Made by a program: the position numbers and the translations under genes. Under the pieces are notes generated by a model, which was not told the DNA's origin, made no database searches, and saw only the letters and a list, made by a program, of their open reading frames with translations. Positions 4,926 through 5,790 of a stretch of 5,790 nt of DNA are shown here, piece after piece (the stretch's first letter is position 1; the number at the start of each line of letters is the position of its first letter). Origin of the DNA: Proteobacteria bacterium UBA6921 (GTDB taxonomy: Bacteria > Pseudomonadota > Gammaproteobacteria > SG8-11); NCBI GenBank assembly GCA_002450895.1, contig DKAR01000190.1, positions 275-6,064 on the forward strand. The letters run 5' to 3'.

Positions 4926-5790
4926 TTCCGCTCGAATCCATTCGCTGTTGCCTCGAAGGCGCAGTTCCCGCATCGATCGCAACTTGTGCCCCCGACGGCA
5001 CGCCGAACATTGCACTGTTGTCCCAGGTTCACTTCGTGGACAGTGCGCACGTCGCGCTTTCGTTTCAGTTCTTCAACAAGACGCGTGAAAACGTCCTGGC
5101 GTACCCACATGCGCTTGTGCAGGTCGTCGATCCGAACGATGCGACGCACTACCGCCTTTCGCTTCAGTACCTGCGCACGGAAACGGAAGGCCCGCTCTTT
5201 GAAAGCATGAAGGCCAAGCTGGCCGGGATCGCTTCGCACAGCGGCATGAGCAAAGTATTCCGCCTGCAGGGTTCGGACATCTATCGCGTACTGGACATCG
5301 AACAGGTTCCCGGCCCGCATGGCCAGGCCCCGGAAAGTCAGCACGTTCAAATCGGCGCGGTCCGCCAGTTCGCGCAACAACTCGCCCAATTTCGCGATCT
5401 TGAAAGTCTGCTTGATGCGGTCCTCGCCAATCTCGAAACACTGTTCGACTATCGCCACTCCATGGTGCTGATGCACGATGAAGCCGGACAATGCCTGTAT
5501 ACCGTCGCCAGCCGTGGGTATTCATCCTCCGGCGTCGGATCGGAGATTGCGCTGGGAGAAGGAATCATCGGTGTTGCCGCACAACAGCACACACCGATTC
5601 GCATCAACTACATGGCGCGGGAATATCAATACAGCCACGCGGTTCGCCAGAGTATCGCGGCTGACAATCCCGATTGCATGCTCGAATCAGAAATCCCGCT
5701 GCCTGGTCTTCCAGAATCGCACAGCCAATTGGCGGTACCAATCCAATTGGGTGATCAACTGCTCGGCATTCTTTACACCGAAAGCCCGAG
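4922..5790 (+). CDS. Split-barrel flavin-fold plus GAF domain sensor protein, 3' end outside window
   Basis: The frame stays open for 289 codons to the window edge. Residues 1 to about 130 form a second pyridoxamine-phosphate-oxidase-like barrel (SIATCAPDGTPNIALLSQVHFVD, then VALSFQFFNKTRENV and HALVQVVDP). A linker helix (about 145-172) leads into a GAF domain from about 158 onward, with VLMHDEAGQCLYTVASRGY, LGEGIIGVAA, and SQLAVPIQLGDQLLGILYTES as the final strand pair. GAF domains bind small ligands and usually pass a signal to a C-terminal output such as a cyclase, kinase or helix-turn-helix. That output lies beyond the window and cannot be named. The ATG shares bases with the previous stop and has no strong Shine-Dalgarno sequence, so coupled translation is likely. 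Two adjacent genes with the same barrel suggest that they share a ligand or form a complex. Confidence 0.82.
   Translation, partial: MIPLESIRCCLEGAVPASIATCAPDGTPNIALLSQVHFVDSAHVALSFQFFNKTRENVLAYPHALVQVVDPNDATHYRLSLQYLRTETEGPLFESMKAKLAGIASHSGMSKVFRLQGSDIYRVLDIEQVPGPHGQAPESQHVQIGAVRQFAQQLAQFRDLESLLDAVLANLETLFDYRHSMVLMHDEAGQCLYTVASRGYSSSGVGSEIALGEGIIGVAAQQHTPIRINYMAREYQYSHAVRQSIAADNPDCMLESEIPLPGLPESHSQLAVPIQLGDQLLGILYTESP

Noticed and set aside
1..5790. CRISPR arrays, tRNA/rRNA genes, insertion-sequence ends, attachment sites
   Set aside because: I looked for regularly spaced repeats, clover-leaf elements, transposase-like frames and terminal inverted repeats and saw none.

Overview
The window looks like chromosomal DNA of a Gram-negative proteobacterium. 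Base composition is moderately GC-rich with AT-rich promoter regions, and Shine-Dalgarno sequences are of the GAGG(A) type. It encodes a Sec-exported c-type cytochrome. The gene content and the TGTAAAAT-type -10 at 4352-4359 make a betaproteobacterium my best guess. That is an inference from style, not from a marker gene.

Layout. Positions 1-326 hold no gene I can support, only a bulged dyad built on GCACCA/TGGTGC half-sites (192-240). Positions 327-1283 (minus) encode a MerR-family regulator with a cobalamin-binding C-terminus of the CarH/LitR photoreceptor type. A 477-bp intergenic region follows (1284-1760). It carries back-to-back promoters, and each has 11-bp-spaced direct repeats of the type A-n-n-T-n-n-A-C-A lying on its -10 element. 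The plus-strand promoter leads into a small DUF2892-like membrane protein (1761-2039). Next comes a broken alpha/beta-hydrolase gene (2117-3105), closed by a strong hairpin terminator (3132-3172). A separate unit then encodes an exported monohaem cytochrome c (3338-3841) and a four-helix membrane protein (3866-4291). Last are two overlapping genes: a pyridoxamine-phosphate-oxidase-like flavin-fold protein (4416-4925) and a flavin-fold plus GAF protein (4922 onward) that runs off the window.

How the parts may work together. In the known family, the adenosylcobalamin-bound tetramer represses in the dark and light releases it. The operator-like repeats on both promoters suggest that this regulator represses itself and the DUF2892/hydrolase transcript, so the latter would be light- (or B12-) responsive. 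The hydrolase, probably the main enzyme of that transcript, is disabled by an N-terminal frame change and by two in-frame stops before the catalytic histidine. The cytochrome/membrane-protein pair could be a small redox module. The flavin-fold/GAF pair looks like a sensor or redox unit. No sequence evidence ties either pair to the light regulator.

Most notable: a nearly complete, readable CarH/LitR-type circuit (protein motifs plus matching operators) in front of genes not usually named as its targets, one of which is decaying. I did not find a clear new multi-gene defence or mobile system.
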